A DNA stretch of 64,000 bases from Bretschneidera sinensis (Eukaryota > Streptophyta > Magnoliopsida > Brassicales > Akaniaceae), in contig CM043699.1 in the NCBI GenBank assembly GCA_023935145.1, forward strand, positions 131,696,536 to 131,760,535. Reading direction: 5' to 3'. The translations under genes and the position numbers were made by a program. The first letter of the stretch is position 1. Each line of letters begins with the position of its first letter. Under the pieces are notes generated by a model. It was given only the letters and a program-made list of their open reading frames with translations, had not been told where the DNA came from and made no database searches. Below are positions 12,475-25,381 of this stretch, one piece after another.

Positions 12475-15400
12475 TCAAGAAAAGAGTTGGGGGTAATCTT
12501 TTCTCATTCTTGCTTCATGTTCCCATGTGATTTCTTCGACATCTTTATTGCGCCATAATACTTGAACCAAAGGAATGACTTTATTTCGCAAGACTTGATC
12601 CTTTCTGTCTAGTATTCTGACTGGTACTAGCATAAAAATCAAATCTTTCTGAATTTCTATTGCCTTATTCGAGATGTTATGGGACTCATCGTGCAAGTAC
12701 TTTCTCAGTAGAGACACATGAAAAACATTATGTAATTACTTTAATTCCGGAGGTAAATCCAAACGATACACTACGGGCCCAATTCTCTCAATCACCTCAT
12801 AGGGCCCCATAAATCTCGGGCTCAACTTTCCCTTCTTTTTAAACCTCAACACTCCCTTCCATAGAGATATCTTCAAGAATACCCAATCACCAACTTGGAA
12901 TTCGAGAGACCATCTTCTTTTATCAGCATATCCTTTCTGTCTGTTCTGAGCTGCTATGAGGTTCTCCCTAACCAGTTTTATCCTCTCAATGGTTAAGTCT
13001 ATCATTTATGGGCCATATATCTTTCTCTCTCCAACTTCTTCCCAGCATACTGGAGTTCTATACCTTCTACCATACAAAGCCTCGAAAGGTGCCATCTCAA
13101 TACTAGTTTGATGCTAATTATTGTATGCAAACTCGATCAAAGGCAAATAAGCATCCCAGCTCACTGAGAAGCTCAGTACACTTGCCCTCAGCATATCTTC
13201 TAGTATTATGATGAATCTCTCCATCTGCCCGTTAGTTTGTGAGTGAAAAGTTGTGCTAAATTGTAATTGTGTACCCATAACTTCTTGAAAAGCCCTCCAA
13301 AATCTAGAGGTAAATTTAGAATCTCTATCTGATATGATACTCAAGGGTACTCCATGTAATTTTACTATTTTTGCCACATACAACTCTGCTAACTTCTCTG
13401 GACTCCAAGTAGTTTTGATAGGAAGGAAATGTGAAGACTTAGAAAGTCTATCCACTATAACCCACACAGCATCATGCCCTCTTTGGGTACAGGGAAGACC
13501 AGAGACAAAATCCATACTCACATTTTCCCATGGCCACTTAGGTATTGGAAGAGGTTGTCATAAACCTGTTGGATGTCTATTCTCAGACTTTACCTGCTGA
13601 CAAGTCAAACATCTAGCTATGTATTCTGCTACATCCTTCTTCATTCCTGACCACCAATAATTTTGTTTCAACCCCCTGTACATCTTATTATTACCTGGGT
13701 GCATAAAATATACAGAATCATGGGCCTCCCATAATATCTTCTTTCTAATTTTCACATCATTGGGAACACAAACTCTTTGCCCCAACACCACCATACCATA
13801 TTCTCTAATTTTAAACTCAGTTGACTTCCCACTCAACACTTCCTGCCTGATTTTCTCTATCCCCTCATATTTACCCTGCAACTGTAATAATCGGTCAATG
13901 ATAGGAGATTGTATCACCATTTTTGCCATTAATATTCCTCTATTATTGACACTCAATTGTATCCTCATTCTTCTTAATTCTATCATTACTAATCTCCCTG
14001 TAACTTTTCTACTCAATGCATTAGCTTTTCCTGGATGATAGTGAATTGTACAGTCATAATCACAAATTAATTCCATCCACCTCCTCTGCCTCAAATTCAA
14101 CTCCTTCTGGGTTGATAAATGCGTCAAACTTTTATGATCAGTAAAAATTTCACACTTGGCTCCATATAAATGGTACTTCCAAATCTTTAAAGCAAAAACT
14201 ATGGCAGCCAATTCTAAATCATGGGTCGGGTAATTCCTCTCATGGTTTTTCAGTTGCCTAGATGCATAAGCTATAACTCTCCCATGTTGCATCAACACAC
14301 ATCCCAACCCCTGATGTGACGCATCACTATAGACCACAAATCCTTCATCACTATAAGAAAGCACTAACACTGGAGCAGTAGTCAGTTTTTCTTTCAACAG
14401 TTGGAAACTTCTCTCACATTCCTCTGACCACCTAAACTTCACATCCTTCCTGGTCAATTTAGTCAAAGGTACAACAATCATGGAAAATTTTTGGATAAAT
14501 CTTCTATAATAACCAGCCAACCCCAAAAAGCTTATAATTTCAGTTACACTCGCGAGTCTTTCCAATTCAACACTGCTTCTACTTTTTGTGGGTCAACTGC
14601 TATCCCCTCTCCTGACACAACATGCCCCAAGAAAGATATCTCACTCAACCAAAACTCATATTTAGAGAACTTCGCATATAATTTTTCTCTCCTTAAAATT
14701 TCCAATACTATCTCCAAATGTCGCATATGCTCCTCTTCGTTCTTGGAATATACCAAAATATCATCAATAAACACAATTACAAATCTGTCCAAGAATAGTT
14801 TAAACACCCGATTCATAAGGTCCATGAATGCTGCAGAAGCATTGGTCAACCCAAAAGGCATCACTAAGAACTTATGATGGCCATAACGTGTCTTAAAAAC
14901 AGTTTTAGGCACGTCTCCCTCCTTCATCCTCAATTGATAATAACCCGACCTCAAGTCTATCTTAGAGAACACTCTAGCTCCTTGTAACTGCTCGAATAAG
15001 TCATCTATTCTGGGTAAAGGATATTTATTCTTGATTGTGATCTTATTCAGTTGTCTATAATCAATATACAACCTCAATGTCCCATCCTTCTTCTTGACAA
15101 ATAACACAGGGGCTCCCCAGGGTGACATACTAGGTCGGATAAACTGTTTATCTAGCAACTCATGAAGCTAAACTTTCAACTCTCTCAATTCAGCTGGGAC
15201 CATTCTATAGGGTGCTATGGATATGGGTGCTGATCCCAGAATTACCTCAATAGAAAATTCAATCTTCCTATTGGGAGGCAACCCAGTCAACTCTTCAGAG
15301 AAAATATCCAAAAAATCTTTTACTACCAAGATTTCTCCTAACTGTCTACCCTCCTTGTTAGAATCTACTACATGTTCCAAATACCCCTCACAACCCTTCC

Positions 15401-15840
15401 TCAACCATTTACTAGCAATTAAAGCAGAAATAAGACAATTAGCAAGTATTTTTCGTTCTCCATGAAAATTAAACTCCTTCTGCCCAGGTATTTTAAACAC
15501 CATATTTTTCTTAAAACAATCTACCCAAGCATGATATACAGATAACCAATTCATCCCCAGAATTAAATCAAAATCTGTCATATTTAAAGGCAATAAGTCA
15601 ACCTCAAATTATCTATCAGCAATATTAATCACACAATCTCAATAGATTGTTCTGATAATTACTCTTTCTCTAGTAGGAATCTCAACAATAATAGCATGTA
15701 TCAAAGGACTAGCACTAGCATCAATAGATTTCATATAACTACTAGATACAAAAGAATGAGTTGCACTCAAATCAATTAATAATCTAGTAGGCCTACCAAG
15801 GATAGATATCATACCCATAACAACATTAAGAGTGGTTTGT
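12475..15840 (-). pseudogene. Element C pol (protease-RT-RNase H-integrase-chromodomain)
   Basis: In element order: protease (about 15840-15500, SATHSFVSS then LILGMNWL), RT (15158-14544, box FIDDILVYS intact), RNase H (14565-14000, [16 protein letters not shown]), integrase zinc domain (about 13690-13590, [16 protein letters not shown]), core (13521-13114, MDFVSG, SDRDSKF, GQMERF) and tail ending in a chromodomain-like VLWRNKDVEEITWEHE (12475-12717). One frameshift near 14560 separates RT from RNase H. The rest lies in one frame with four stops (near 13558, 13114, 13005 and 12718). The tail is typical of Tekay/Del chromoviruses. C is much better kept than A but not translatable through. Confidence 0.87.
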
Positions 15841-16797
15841 GCATCCTACTGGGTCAATACATAGACCCTACCCTCTCCATACTGAATCTGACTGCCATGT
15901 CCTCGCTCTGCTACAGATCCTCGACCTCTGCCCCGCACACTACCTGACCCACCGCCTCTCTCCATCGGTTTTCTCTCGACATTTCCAATGTCTCTGTCAG
16001 CAGACTTCCTCGCTAGACAATCTACAGCCACATGTCATCCCCTACCATATACAAAGCATATCTGCATAGGACAATTTCGAGCCAGATGTCCTGTCTGATT
16101 ACATCTGAAACAAACCCTTGCCTCTTGATCAAAAATCCGGTTACCCCTTCCCCCTGGTGGCACACTTAGTCCTCTACCATAACTCCCACTTCCCATAGTC
16201 TGTCTCCCAAATCTAGGGAACCCACCAATATTACTCTGAGCTACCGAAGCAACAGATTCTACTTGCTTCTGACTCAGTACTACAGTTCCTTGTGTCAAGA
16301 AACGCCCCCTCTAAGGTAGTCTCCCACCCTATACACCCATACTGCTACCTCCTCTAGATCCTTCAAATCTAGATCTCTTCAGCCAATCCCTCATCCCTCT
16401 CAACTCCATCTGATCTTTCTCAATCTGCAATGCTTTATCCACCAGTATAGCATAATCCCCTATGCCCATATAAGAGAGTTTAGTCCAAATCTCATAGTGT
16501 AACCCGTCTAAAAATCTTTTACATTTTCTTTCCTCCGTATTCACGAACTCAGGTACAAACCTTGACAGAGCTTTAAATTTACTATCATATTCAACCACTG
16601 ATAAATTTCCCTGCCTTAGGTGAATAAAATTTCTTTCTTGTTTGGCCGAAAAGTATCTGGAAAATACTTTACAAAAAACTCATCTTTAAAATTATTCTAA
16701 GTCAAGAGTTGATATACCCGTGTACTCACCCTAGGCAGAATATCTTCCCACCATTGTGAAGCCTCACCCTCCAGAATAAATGAAGCAAAAGCAACCA
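15840..16797 (-). pseudogene. Element C gag, N-terminal half deleted
   Basis: The zinc knuckle CFRCNQTGHLARNCP (CX2CX4HX4C) is encoded at about 16065-16125 and is followed by Gly/Arg-rich sequence. The capsid part (16329-16598) contains MVEYDSKFKALSRF and CKRFLDGLHYEI. Reading stops at 16797, where the sequence changes without warning into a SIRE LTR. The N-terminal gag, primer-binding site and 5' LTR of C are absent. The same gag segment occurs again, diverged, at 26599-27040 in element B, so the two flanks of the SIRE element come from different gypsy copies. Confidence 0.8.
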
Positions 16798-17496
16798 TTG
16801 TGTTTCAAGAGTATAAAAACTTGATTATGTGAGATCAACTTTTTTTGAATGTATGCAACTTGTTATTGAATGCTTAAATGAATGGGTTTATATAGCAATG
16901 AATTAATATGGCCGTTAGCACTTTAATTTGAAAAAGATTTGCTTTAAAACGTTCAGATTTGGAGTCTAACGGTCATATTTTTGAAATGTCAATCGACTGG
17001 GTCGTAATACCAATCGACTGGGTTCACTTGAAAAAACCATGTTTTCAGACCTTCTGGGTATCCAGTCGACTGGTGTTTTTCATCCAGTCGACTGGGGACT
17101 TACTGTCCATTTTACCAGTCGAATGGGTTGATTCATCCAGTCGACTGGGGACCTTCTGTCCCATATACCAGTCGACTGGTATATGTACCCAGTCGACTGG
17201 GTTGCCTTCCAACCCAGTTTTTCTTCTGTTTTTAAAAACATTTGTTTTAAAACGATCGGTTTAGAAAACTTTTTTTGTTCGAGTCATTGAACAAGCTATT
17301 ACAGTGTATAAGTGAGACTTACATTGGTTCTAAAACCTTAAACCTATACTAGATCTTCAGTCTTCACTTGATACTTGATTTGGTTCGAGTTCTTGCACTT
17401 TGTTCCTTGGTTGAATGCGTTTGATCCTTAGCTTAAACTTGTTACTGAAATAACAGTTGTGTTTTGCCATCATTAAAATACGGGCGAGGGTCAAAA
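16798..17496 (-). repeat. Truncated left (3') LTR of SIRE-like element
   Basis: This matches 25869-26598 of the intact LTR from TTGTGTTTCAAG onward. It ends GAGGGTCAAAA where the sister copies end GAGGGTCAACA, so the terminal CA is mutated. It contains an array of CCAGTCGACTGG palindromes at 16985-17210, slightly shorter than in the right LTR. Confidence 0.85.
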
Positions 17497-18170
17497 ATCT
17501 CCCCCTTTTTGATGATGACAAAACTAATAATGTGAAAACAGTTTTAAAAGCTAAGTGTTAGGATTTTACAAAAATTTGGACAGAGTCTCCTATGTTTTTC
17601 GAGTAAAACCACCCTGTAGACAAGCAAACACAGTTTATATTTCTTTCAACCAATCCATAATCAAACTCAACTAATCAATAAACATTTTTATAAGGCTATG
17701 AAGCAATGTTCCCCCTAAATCTATGCATTGGTTGTGTTCAATTAGATTTTCTTGTTTTTCTCATTTTTCTCCACCGTTTTGACAATAGCAACCAAAAGGG
17801 GGCATAAAACGAAAAATAAGCTAATTAGCCAATACAATCATCTAGAGTATAAGAAAAAAAAACTTGTACGCAAAAATATGGCTTCCTTCGGAGATTGGAA
17901 GCCTTCCCGAGAAGAACCAGAAGTTTTCATACAAGCATTATTAGTTTCATAGCATTTTTGTGAATAAAAGCAGTTTGAAACTATGCAAACATATCACAAA
18001 TGATGTAAATAGATATATGAAATATGGCTAATAGAAACAAAACATCATATATAAAAAGTCAATACATAAACGGGCTTCATAGAGCCATAACTAAGATAAA
18101 ATAATACAAGATATGTCCGTGCTATGTGATAAGAGCTGGAAAACACTAAGTACATAATAAAGACATAGAC
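17497..18170 (-). other. SIRE-like 3' untranslated region and polypurine tract
   Basis: The polypurine tract is the complement of 17497-17510 (AAAAAGGGGGAGAT), directly inside the LTR, where plus-strand synthesis is primed. The remaining 650 bases are AT-rich and show no coding signal on either strand. Confidence 0.7.
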
Positions 18171-19358
18171 TCAAGGAGCGGGAGATTCTGAGCTATCACG
18201 AAGAAGCTCCCTAATCTCAGCTAGGGAACCCTTGGTGTGCTCTCGATGTAACTCGAAGTCGTCCCGTAGGTGGTCGATAGAAGAGCTCAATCTCTGGTAC
18301 TCAGACTGCACGGACTGGAAACTGGACTCCATCGTCATCTGAAGACTCGAGATAGCCTAAAGAATGTCTCTGTATCCAGTCGGTCCAGTACTCGAGTCAC
18401 CAATCGGAGGTGCTCGGGTGTCAGTGTCCATATCAGTATAGGCAGTAGCCTCCTCCTCCTCATTATCATCACTCTCATCTCCTCGTATCCGTAAGTGCTT
18501 CCCAGTTTTTGGATAGAGGAAGCCATCTCGAACCGCACATCCCATCTTCTTCAATGATGAGACATTGATGATATCCGTCAGTCCAATATCCTGAGCCTCG
18601 GAGGCTGGCAGAGGCACCCGAAAGTGCTGGAGTATGAGCGTAATGAGCATCCCGTAAGGAAGACACCCAAAGTCGCTCGCTTCGCCATTTATCATGTTGG
18701 CGAGCAGTAGAGGATAAATATTGAAGTGGTACCCAGATTTAAGGCACCAAATCAATACCGTATCTATCTTAGATAGATACCCTCGACTCCCGAGTCTAGG
18801 ATGGATGGTCCAACTGACAATCAGCTGAAACATCTTTGAGTCGAGGGGCATGTCACTACACGTGTGAAATGTAGTGGGTCTGTACACATAGTTAGGGTCT
18901 CCCCTGACTATTTGACAGGCCACCTCGACGTCAAAGCTGTTCGGCCATCCATCCAGACTCCACTGAATCCCCCTTACTGGGATTTTCATAATGCTCATCA
19001 AGAGGTCTGTGTTGACCTCAAACTCCAGACCACTGAATCTGGTTCTGAATCTCAGAACCAGAGGACTGGATTTCACCAAGTTCGCATAGAATTGGTGAAT
19101 CAGTCGCGGGTAATATTTTTCATGTATTCTGACCAGTGGGGTCAGATTTATTGCCTCAAATGCTGGTAAAATATCAAAATTTCCATGACGAATAGAGTCG
19201 AAATCAACAACTCTACCCATCATGATCTTTTTATTACGAATTACGGAGTTATACCTCGTATGAGCAGTCGGACTGAAAAACAGAGTTTCCTCCAACTCTG
19301 TTCTGGGCGTTCTGCTAGATGAGCCTACTACTCCCTTTCCTTTCGACTCCGATGCCAA
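18171..19358 (-). CDS. SIRE env-position ORF (plant transposon-protein domain)
   Basis: The frame opens at 19358 (MASESKGKGV) and is uninterrupted for 333 codons to a TAG at 18357-18359. It then continues in the same frame for 61 more codons to TGA at 18171. The TAG stands where CAG would fit (IL-stop-AISSLQ). Residues 30-250 have the layout of the plant mobile-element domain often annotated as putative plant transposon protein: VDFDSI, ILPAFEAI, HEKYYPRLIHQFYANL, MKIPVRG, LPYGMLITLIL. Residues 295-310 are acidic. The part after the TAG (SVQSEYQRLSSSIDHLRDDF) looks like a coiled coil. It lies 780 bp downstream of RNase H, where SIRE elements carry env-like genes. I see no convincing signal peptide or membrane segment. 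Gag and pol nearby have several stops, so this frame is unusually well kept. Confidence 0.7.
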
Positions 19359-20137
19359 AGGTTTTGAAAACTTTGGCTTTTTAGGGGCATTTGGTCCACT
19401 TGTGGTGAATTTTACACGAATCTTATCACTTATTTTGAAGAAAAATAAGTTTTAGGAGAAAAAGAATTTTGGTGAAAATAAGAGATTTTAACCGTAGAAA
19501 GTCAAAAATCTCTTTATGGATAAGTAGATCGGTGTGTTTAGATGAAGTTTGGATGGTTTTTGGATCAAAATTGTGAATTTTTCTAGAGAGAGAAAACAGG
19601 GGTGCATGAAAATGGCGTAAAAAATCAGAAAAATGAACAGTCCCTTATATAGATTCGCGATACCAGTCGACTGGGTCGAGTTACCAGTCGACTAGGTCAC
19701 TTTGAAAAGATGAATAGTTTCCATACCAGTCGACTGGGATTATGAACCAGTCGACTGGGTGAATTGACAGTAAGATTACAGTCGACTGGATTGAATTAAC
19801 CAGTCGACTGGATGATAACTGATTTTCAAAAAATTGACTTCAAACAGGGTCTGCAGATACCAGACTTCTGGACAGGATTTACCAGTAGTCTGGAAGAAGA
19901 GGCAGAGACTTACCAGTCGACTGGGTTAAACTTACCAGTTGACTGGATGAAAGGGCAGTGACTTACTAGTCGTCTGGTATATATCCACCAGTCGACTGGA
20001 CCCTTATGAAAATTTTCAGTCTTGAAATATAGCACGAAATTTTTTATCTATGACATCTTGAGTGAGGGAGATATTTAAAAAATAATTAATACTCTTTCAC
20101 TAGATGTCAAACTTGCATATGATGAATTATGAAGCAA
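19359..20137 (-). other. Spacer between RNase H and env-position ORF, with palindrome array
   Basis: There is no coding signal. At about 19670-20010 the 12-bp palindrome CCAGTCGACTGG and close variants occur about ten times, spaced 15-40 bp apart. The same word fills the LTRs. The variants include CCAGTTGACTGG and CTAGTCGTCTGG. Confidence 0.75.
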
Positions 20138-23100
20138 TCAGATATTTAGTTTATCATAATCCAGCAATCCCATTAACATTCTTATCTTACAGAAACTAGC
20201 TTCACCTAGAGGTTTTGTAAGAATGTCAGCTATTTGATCTTCTGAAGGAATGAATTCTAGTCTTATGTCACCTTTTTTAGCATGGTCTCTTAAGAAATGA
20301 TGCCTTATTTCTATGTGCTTTGTTCTAGAGTGCTGAATAGGGTTCTTGGTTAGGTTGATAGCACTAGTATTATCACAAAATATTGGAATGTTTTTGAGGT
20401 TCATGCCATAGTCTTCTAGTTGTTGTTTCATCCATAATACTTGGGCACAACAACTTCCGGCTGCAACGTATTCCACCTCGGCGGTTGATAGTGCAACGAA
20501 ATTTTGTTTCTTAGAAAACTAAGAGGTTAACATAGCTCCTAAGAATTGGCATGTACCACTTGTGCTTTTTCTATCTAACCTACATCCAACAAAATCAGCA
20601 TCTGAATAACCTACTAGCTCAAAAGATGAATCTTTAGAGTACTATAATCCTATGGTTTGGGTTCCTTGTAGATATCTAAAGATTTTTTTTACTGCAACTA
20701 CATGTGATTCCTTAGGATTAGCCTGAAATCTAGCACACATGCATACACTGAACATTATATCAGGTCTACTTGCAGTTAAATAAAGTAAAGCACCTATCAT
20801 GCTTCTATAATATTTTGAATCTACAGTTTTACCGCCTTCATCAAGATCAAGTTTAGTAGTTGTGCTCATAGGCGTTCCAAGTGGCTTTGAGCTTTCCATC
20901 TCGAACCTCTTTAATATGTCCTTGATGTACTTATGTTGATTAATGAAGATGTCTCCTTTTAGTTGCTTGATTTGAAGTCCAAGGAAGTAGGTAAGTTCTC
21001 CCATCATGGTCATTTCAAATTCACCTTGCATGCACTTTGCAAACTCTTGACACATAGATTCATTAGTAGCACCAAATATAATATCATCAACATAAATTTC
21101 AACTATCAAAGTTTCTTTTTTGTGAGTTTTTGTGAAGAGAGTTGTGTCTATTTTACCTCTTACAAAATTATTGTCAATCAAAAATTTACTTAGTCTTTCA
21201 TACCATGCTCTTGGAGCTTGCTTCAACCCATATAGAGCTTTCGAAAGCTTGTAGACATGATTTGGAAGACTAGGATTTTCAAATCCAAGAGGTTGCTCAA
21301 CATAAACCTCTTCTTCTATAAAGCCATTTAAAAAGGCACTTTTCACATCCATTTGAAATAGCTTGAATTTATTAAAGCATGCAAAGGCTAATAACATTCG
21401 AATGGCTTCTAATCTAGCTACGGAGGCATAAGTTTCATCAAAATCTATTCCTTCTTCTTGGTTATATCCCTTAGCAACTAATCTAACCTTATTTCTAGTT
21501 ACTATACCATTTTCATCCATTTTATTTCTATATACCCATTTAGTTCCTATTATTGAATGATTTTTTGGTCTTGGAACTAGTTTCCAAACATTGTTTCTCT
21601 CAAATTGATTTATCTCTTCCTGCATTGCAATTATCCAATCATTATCTTTTTCAGCTTCTATAAATGTCTTAGGTTCTACTTGAGACAATTAAGCTACAAA
21701 ATTGCAAATATTTCTAATGGAAGAGCGAGTTCTTACCCCTTGTGAAGGATCACCAATCACTTGATCAATTGGATGATAATTTACATACCTCTAATCCTTG
21801 GGTAGACTTTCCTCTTGTAAACTTGAGGATGGTTGGTCCAAATTGGGAGTTTTCATCTCTTCATTAGCTTGAGGTGAACTCTCTTTTGGGTCAACAATGG
21901 GAGTAGAAGTTTCCATTCTTGGAATAAAATCTGCATCATCTTTAAAGGAAACTTCTCTACTACTTATTGGGTTAGATTCATCAATAGTTACATGCACAGA
22001 TTCTTCTACCACTAGAGTTCTCTTATTGAAAACTCTATAAGCCTTACTAGAAGTTGAATATCCTAAAAATATTCCTTCATCGGTCTTAGAATCAAATTTA
22101 CCTAAGTTAGTTTTATTGTTATTTAAGATGAAGCATTTACTACCAAAAGAACGAAAATATGAAATATTGGGCTTTCTCTCTTTCCATAGTTCATATGGAG
22201 TTTTATCAAGCAGAGGTCTTATCAAAATTCTATTTAATATATAGCAAGAAGTATTCACGGCTTCAGCCCAAAAGTATTTTGGTAAACTATTTTCACAAAG
22301 CATAGTTCTTGAAAATTCTTCTAGAACTCTATTTTTCCTCTCAACAACTCCATTTTGTTGAGGAGTTCTAGGTGATGAAAAGTTGTGATTAATTCCATTT
22401 TCATCACAAAATTTTGAAAAGCTTTGATTTTCAAATTCTTTGCCATGATCACTTCTTATGCTTGAAATACAAATTCCTTTTTCATTTTGTACCTTTTTGC
22501 AAAACTTTTCAAATCCTTTGAAAGCTTCATCCTTGTAAGCAATAAAAATAACAAAGGTATATCTTGAATAGTTGTCAACAATAACAAGAGCATATTGATG
22601 GCCACCTAGACTAATGGTACTAATTGGACCAAATAAGTCCATATGTAAAAGTTCCAAAGGTCTAGTAGTTGAGACTATATTTTTTGCTTTAAAAGAAATC
22701 CTAGTTTGTTTTCCCATTTGACAAGCATTGCAAACTTTGTCTTTTTCAAAATTGATTTTAGGAAGTCCAATAATTAAGTCTTTTCTTGAAACAATTTTTA
22801 GCAAGTTCATGTTTACATGACCAAGCCTTCTATGCCATAGCCATGGATTTTCACTAAAAGCAGGAAAACATTTTTCATTATCAGAATGCAAGGATTTCAA
22901 ATCAACTATGTAGACATTTTCATGTCTATGGCCAATGAATTTGATCTTGTTGCTCTTGATGTCTATAACTAGACAATGAGAGGTCTCAAATGTGACTTTG
23001 TATCCTTTGTCACATAATTGACTAATGCTAAGTAAATTTGGCTTAAGGCCTTGTACTAGCAATACATTATCTAAGGTTGAGAAATCATTACCGACTTTTC

Positions 23101-23240
23101 ATTACCCGATGATCTTTATTTTAGTATTGTCTCCAATGGTCACAAGTCCACCATCTCTTAGAGTTAGCTCATTGAATACACTTTTATCACCGGTCATGTG
23201 CTTCGAGCATCCGCTATCAAGGTACCAACAGTTACCTTTC
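20138..23240 (-). pseudogene. SIRE-like pol (protease-integrase-RT-RNase H)
   Basis: All parts are in one frame. The protease has WYLDSGCSKHMTG (about 23240-23190). Pre-integrase and integrase (23062-21791) have LWHRRLGHVN, CNACQMGK, MDLFGP, RSDHGKEF and VVERKNR, so the zinc ligands and D-D-E are present. RT (21688-20642) has [12 protein letters not shown] and the catalytic IYVDDIIFG. RNase H (to 20138) has YSDADFVGC and ends ADILTKPLG. The stops include two near 23100, some between 21688 and 21790, and two TAGs where Trp is expected in RNase H (GL-stop-YSKDSS and LTS-stop-FSKKQN). These look like TGG to TAG changes. The catalytic residues are otherwise kept. Confidence 0.87.
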
Positions 23241-23260
23241 TCCTTGGTGTGGAGGCAAAT

Positions 23261-25239
23261 CTACATCACACAAGGATATACAATAGCACTTTTAGGTACC
23301 CAAAATTTCTTGGGTCCTTCGGGGTTAGTCCTAGAAAACACGGTTCCTTTTGGAACCCAAACTTTCTTAACAGTATATGGTGATCTTTGGACATATTGAT
23401 GATGCACAATCCTAGCATGATAGTCATAGAAATTTCTAGGATATCTTATATGTGCATTCCTATTTTCCTTAGGATAGTAGTTCCTAGGATGCATGTTTCT
23501 ATGGTGAGGAATACGAAAATGCATATCATTTCCATAAAAGTATGATGATGCATTCTAGGATACATGCTAGCATTATTTTGTGTATGCATATTGTTTCTAG
23601 GATAACCATGATGGTAATTCCTAGGATGAGTATAAGCAGAATGCATTCTTTGATTATACACATTGTTCCTAGATTGAGCATGATAATTATTTCTAGGATG
23701 TGTATAAGCATTTCTAGAATGAGCATACATATAAGCATGAGTATTTCTAGGATGCTTCAATTTAGTATGAACATTTAAATTTCTAGACTTTCGAACATTC
23801 ATCGAGGGAGTGCTCTTAACCTTGCTAGGAGCTTTTGAAGTAAAGGCTCCATCTACATAAGAGGCTTTCATGAATAAACTCTCTTTCAATTTTTGCTTTC
23901 CCAATGGAGAATATCCTAAACCAGATTTTCCTCCACTTGATCTTTGGGAAGCAAGCACTTCATCAAGCTTTTCTTTTCCAAGCATAAGTCTTGATATAGT
24001 GCTATTCAATTTAGAAATTTTATTTTTTAAATTCTCATTTTCATTTTTGAGAAAATCTTGAGAAGAATCATATAATAAAGATGATAGTTTTTCTTTTTCT
24101 TCTCTTAGATTTATCATCTCTTTAGAGAGAGATGATACCTCTTTCTTAAGAATAGAATTTCTACAATCAAATTTCTTCAATTCTTCATGCATTTCATTTA
24201 TTACTTCTAGCAGATCTTCACTACTAGTAACAATATTATTCTTAGCAGAAGGAGAAGATGTTACCTCACTTTCATCGTCGATTGCCATCAAACAAAGGTT
24301 GGCAATTTTCTCGTATCCGATTTCTTTGTCTGATGACTCATCTTCTTCGTCATTGCTCCAGGTAGTTGCTACCATGGCTTTCTTTTTGAAGCCTTTGTAT
24401 GGTTTGTTTGAAACTGGACAATTAGCTCTAATGTGACCGGGCTTCTTGCAGCCATAGCACATAAGCGGTTCCCTTTTCGGAGTGGAATCCTTTGTGTAAG
24501 GTTTCTTGCTTTTCTTCAAGAACCTATGGAATCATCTGGTGATTAAGGCCATTTCACCATCCTCTTCACTGCTCTCTGCTTCTTGTTCTAATTCCTTTTC
24601 TTTTTTGCTCGTAGAAGCTTTGAGAGCGATTTGCTTTTTCTTCTTCTCATCATCATTGACGATGGGAGTCATTTCTTCCATCTCGTATGTCAATAATGAC
24701 CCAAGAAGTGTCTCAACATCAAGTTTGTCAAGATTTTTGGCCTCCTGTATGTCTGTCCTCTTTGGTTTGCATTATGGTGGCAGAGATCTCAAGATTTTTC
24801 TGATTAGTTCAACCTCCTCAATATTCTTACCAAGCAGTTTTAAACCATTTATAATAGTGGTGAACCGTGAGTGCATTTCAGAAATAGTTTCGTTAGGAGA
24901 CATTTTAAATGATTCATACTCAGAAATTAGAATGTAAATTTTTTACTTTTTTACTTCACTAGTTCCTTTATATGTGACTTCTAATTAGTCCCATATCTCT
25001 TTAGCAGAAACGCATGCAGATATTTTATTATATTCAGAAATATCTAATGCACAATGTAACATGCTTGTTGCTCTGCTATTGAGAGACATTGTTTTACAAT
25101 CCTCGTCAGTGTACTCAGTTTTGAGTTTAGGTATTGTATGAAGAGTCTCTCCAATAACTATTTCTTTTGAAGGAATTCTAGGTCCTTCTTCTATGATTCT
25201 CCATAGATTGTAATCTTGTCCTTCGACAAATATTTTCAT
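23261..25239 (-). pseudogene. SIRE-like gag with zinc knuckle and His/Arg/Asn-rich tail
   Basis: The likely start is at 25239 (MKIFVEGQDYNLWR, the N-terminal gag signature of copia elements). The frame is open to 24985, then has about four stops between 24984 and 24520, and is open again from 24519 to 23446. The zinc knuckle CYGCKKPGHIRANCP lies near 24455. It is followed by a Ser/Lys/Glu-rich probable coiled coil (about 24280-23980). The C-terminal part (about 23800-23500) is a string of short repeats around the words HPRN, SRN and YPRN, rich in His, Tyr, Arg and Asn. One stop may be CGA to TGA. Confidence 0.8.
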
Positions 25240-25364
25240 TCTATTTTTTCAATAGTTATAATTTGAGCCATTGAACAAAGGTGGTCTAGTATAAGAGTGT
25301 CCCTCAAAGTAGCTATTTGCTACCATTGGATCAACTCAAGGATTTTAAGCATAAAAAAGAGAAC

Positions 25365-25379
25365 GAAGCTCTGATACCA
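25365..25379 (-). other. Primer-binding site of SIRE-like element
   Basis: The minus strand reads TGGTATCAGAGCTTC, the standard initiator-methionine tRNA primer site, two bases inside the LTR. It marks 25382-26598 as the 5' LTR. Confidence 0.9.
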
Positions 25380-25381
25380 AT

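Noticed and set aside
13334..13600. Plus-strand frames across elements C and F opposite the pol genes
   Set aside because: They are shadows of the opposite-strand pol coding sequence.
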